Below, one piece after another: positions 63,352 through 64,000 of a stretch of DNA of 64,000 nucleotides. The stretch is from Dorea sp. 5-2 (GTDB lineage: Bacteria; Bacillota; Clostridia; Lachnospirales; Lachnospiraceae), in contig NZ_KE159715.1 of the NCBI RefSeq assembly GCF_000403455.2, forward strand, positions 524,719 through 588,718, read 5' to 3'. Below the pieces are notes generated by a model that saw only the letters and a list, made by a program, of their open reading frames with translations, was not told the origin of the DNA and ran no database searches. Position 1 is the first letter of the stretch. Each line of letters starts with the position of its first letter. Both the position numbers and the translations under genes were made by a program.

Positions 63352-64000
63352 ATGACAATAGCAGAAAGAATCGCCGGACTGCCGGCAGCAGTTAATACCG
63401 CAAAACCATTTCAGGCACAATTAACCCAGGCAAGACCAGGGAGTGACCGTCCAATTGCCGCAGCGGGCAATTCCGGTCCGTCGGCGGCAGAGTCCTTTGT
63501 AGTGATGAAGTCGCTGTATGCCGCCGACCGTTCCGGGTATACCAAGGCGGATGCGGTGAATAAGCAGTGGAAGAAGATGAATACGGTGAATATCCTTGAC
63601 GTACTTAACGGCACGGCAGATACTTCGAACAGGACATTAAGCGCGAAGGATGTGGAAGAGCGGCTTCGGGAAGGGAACCTGTTGGACGAGGTAAGCGACT
63701 TGGATTTTCGTATGCTTCAATTCGAGCTTTCCGGGCTTCAGTTTGAAACAGGGGCGGCATATCCGTCGGTTGAACCGGGCGAATTATATAAAAATGTAGA
63801 ATATCTTGCTTCCCGCTATGCGGCGATGGAAGACAAGATCAAAACCACATATACCGGGGCAGAACAAAAAGAACGGCTGAACCGGCTGCATGAGATGTAC
63901 GGGGAGACTTTAGAAAGAACGGCGAAGAGTTATTCAGAGATCGTGGGAGGCATTCTTGAGGATTGTGGAGTTTTCGGTGAGAAGGAGAAGATCTGCCAGT
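63352..64000 (+). CDS. Unrecognised gene, cut by the right edge
   Basis: An open frame of 216 codons runs to the window end with no stop. The ATG follows GGGAG by nine bases. The N-terminus MTIAERIAGLPAAVNTAKPF is followed by a Gln/Ala/Pro-rich stretch and then a helical, charged part (ELYKNVEYLASRYAAMEDKI and onward, landmarks ASRYAAMED and KERLNRLHEMYGETLERT). No signal peptide or known motif is seen. Codon use matches neighbours, so it is a real gene; its function and length remain open. Confidence 0.65.
   Translation, partial: MTIAERIAGLPAAVNTAKPFQAQLTQARPGSDRPIAAAGNSGPSAAESFVVMKSLYAADRSGYTKADAVNKQWKKMNTVNILDVLNGTADTSNRTLSAKDVEERLREGNLLDEVSDLDFRMLQFELSGLQFETGAAYPSVEPGELYKNVEYLASRYAAMEDKIKTTYTGAEQKERLNRLHEMYGETLERTAKSYSEIVGGILEDCGVFGEKEKICQ

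Overview
The window looks like a chromosome segment of a spore-forming, low-to-medium GC Firmicute of the Lachnospiraceae (Clostridium cluster XIVa; relatives of Dorea or [Clostridium] scindens). The evidence is the combination of spoIIM- and spoVB-like genes, RNase Y, ScpAB, an IscR-IscS-IscU-MnmA operon, strong AGGAGG ribosome sites and TTGACA-N17-TATAAT type promoters. The species cannot be fixed from sequence reading alone. I saw no rRNA, tRNA, CRISPR array, transposase or prophage module.

Layout. 1-7836: housekeeping genes, namely the 3' part of a ParC-type topoisomerase, a metallophosphoesterase, scpA-scpB, a D-Ala-D-Ala carboxypeptidase and SOS-controlled recA-recX. 7837-11562: a three-gene L-xylulose or polyol catabolic unit (UlaE-like epimerase, LyxK-like kinase, zinc polyol dehydrogenase). 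11584-13288: rny. 13301-23484: an IclR regulator divergent from a sugar ABC transporter operon that also carries a YesL-like protein, a GH51 arabinofuranosidase, a class II aldolase, an ADP-dependent sugar kinase and an iron alcohol dehydrogenase. 23578-26854: a Nudix hydrolase, a SpoIIM-like protein, a lipoprotein with a PPEP/lethal-factor-like zinc site, and SpoVB. 26902-31063: the iron-sulfur and tRNA-thiolation operon iscR-iscS-iscU-mnmA plus a PHP phosphatase.

31224-42100: a peptide-use locus. It holds an M42 aminopeptidase, an RpiR-type regulator, the oligopeptide transporter oppABCDF and the TldD/PmbA protease pair. A shared AGTRTTTRCTWTAAT motif in the promoter regions suggests one regulon. 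42180-52588: glycolysis (gapA, pgk, tpiA, gpmI), interrupted by an alternative Hsp70 module (GrpE-like, HscC-like, and a J protein with a SEC-C tail), a 3-methyladenine glycosylase and an esterase.

52671-62817 is the accessory region. A BceRS-type two-component system is separated from a BceAB-type transporter by an AbiE-like wHTH/nucleotidyltransferase pair with its own dyad-flanked promoter, and by a LytTR regulator with two tandem GHKL kinases. These kinases share a 339-bp, almost identical catalytic core but have different sensor domains. A 12-bp direct repeat with 21-bp periodicity upstream of the transporter looks like the binding site of the LytTR regulator, so the transporter may now answer to that system. 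The window ends with two unrecognised genes, the last cut by the edge.
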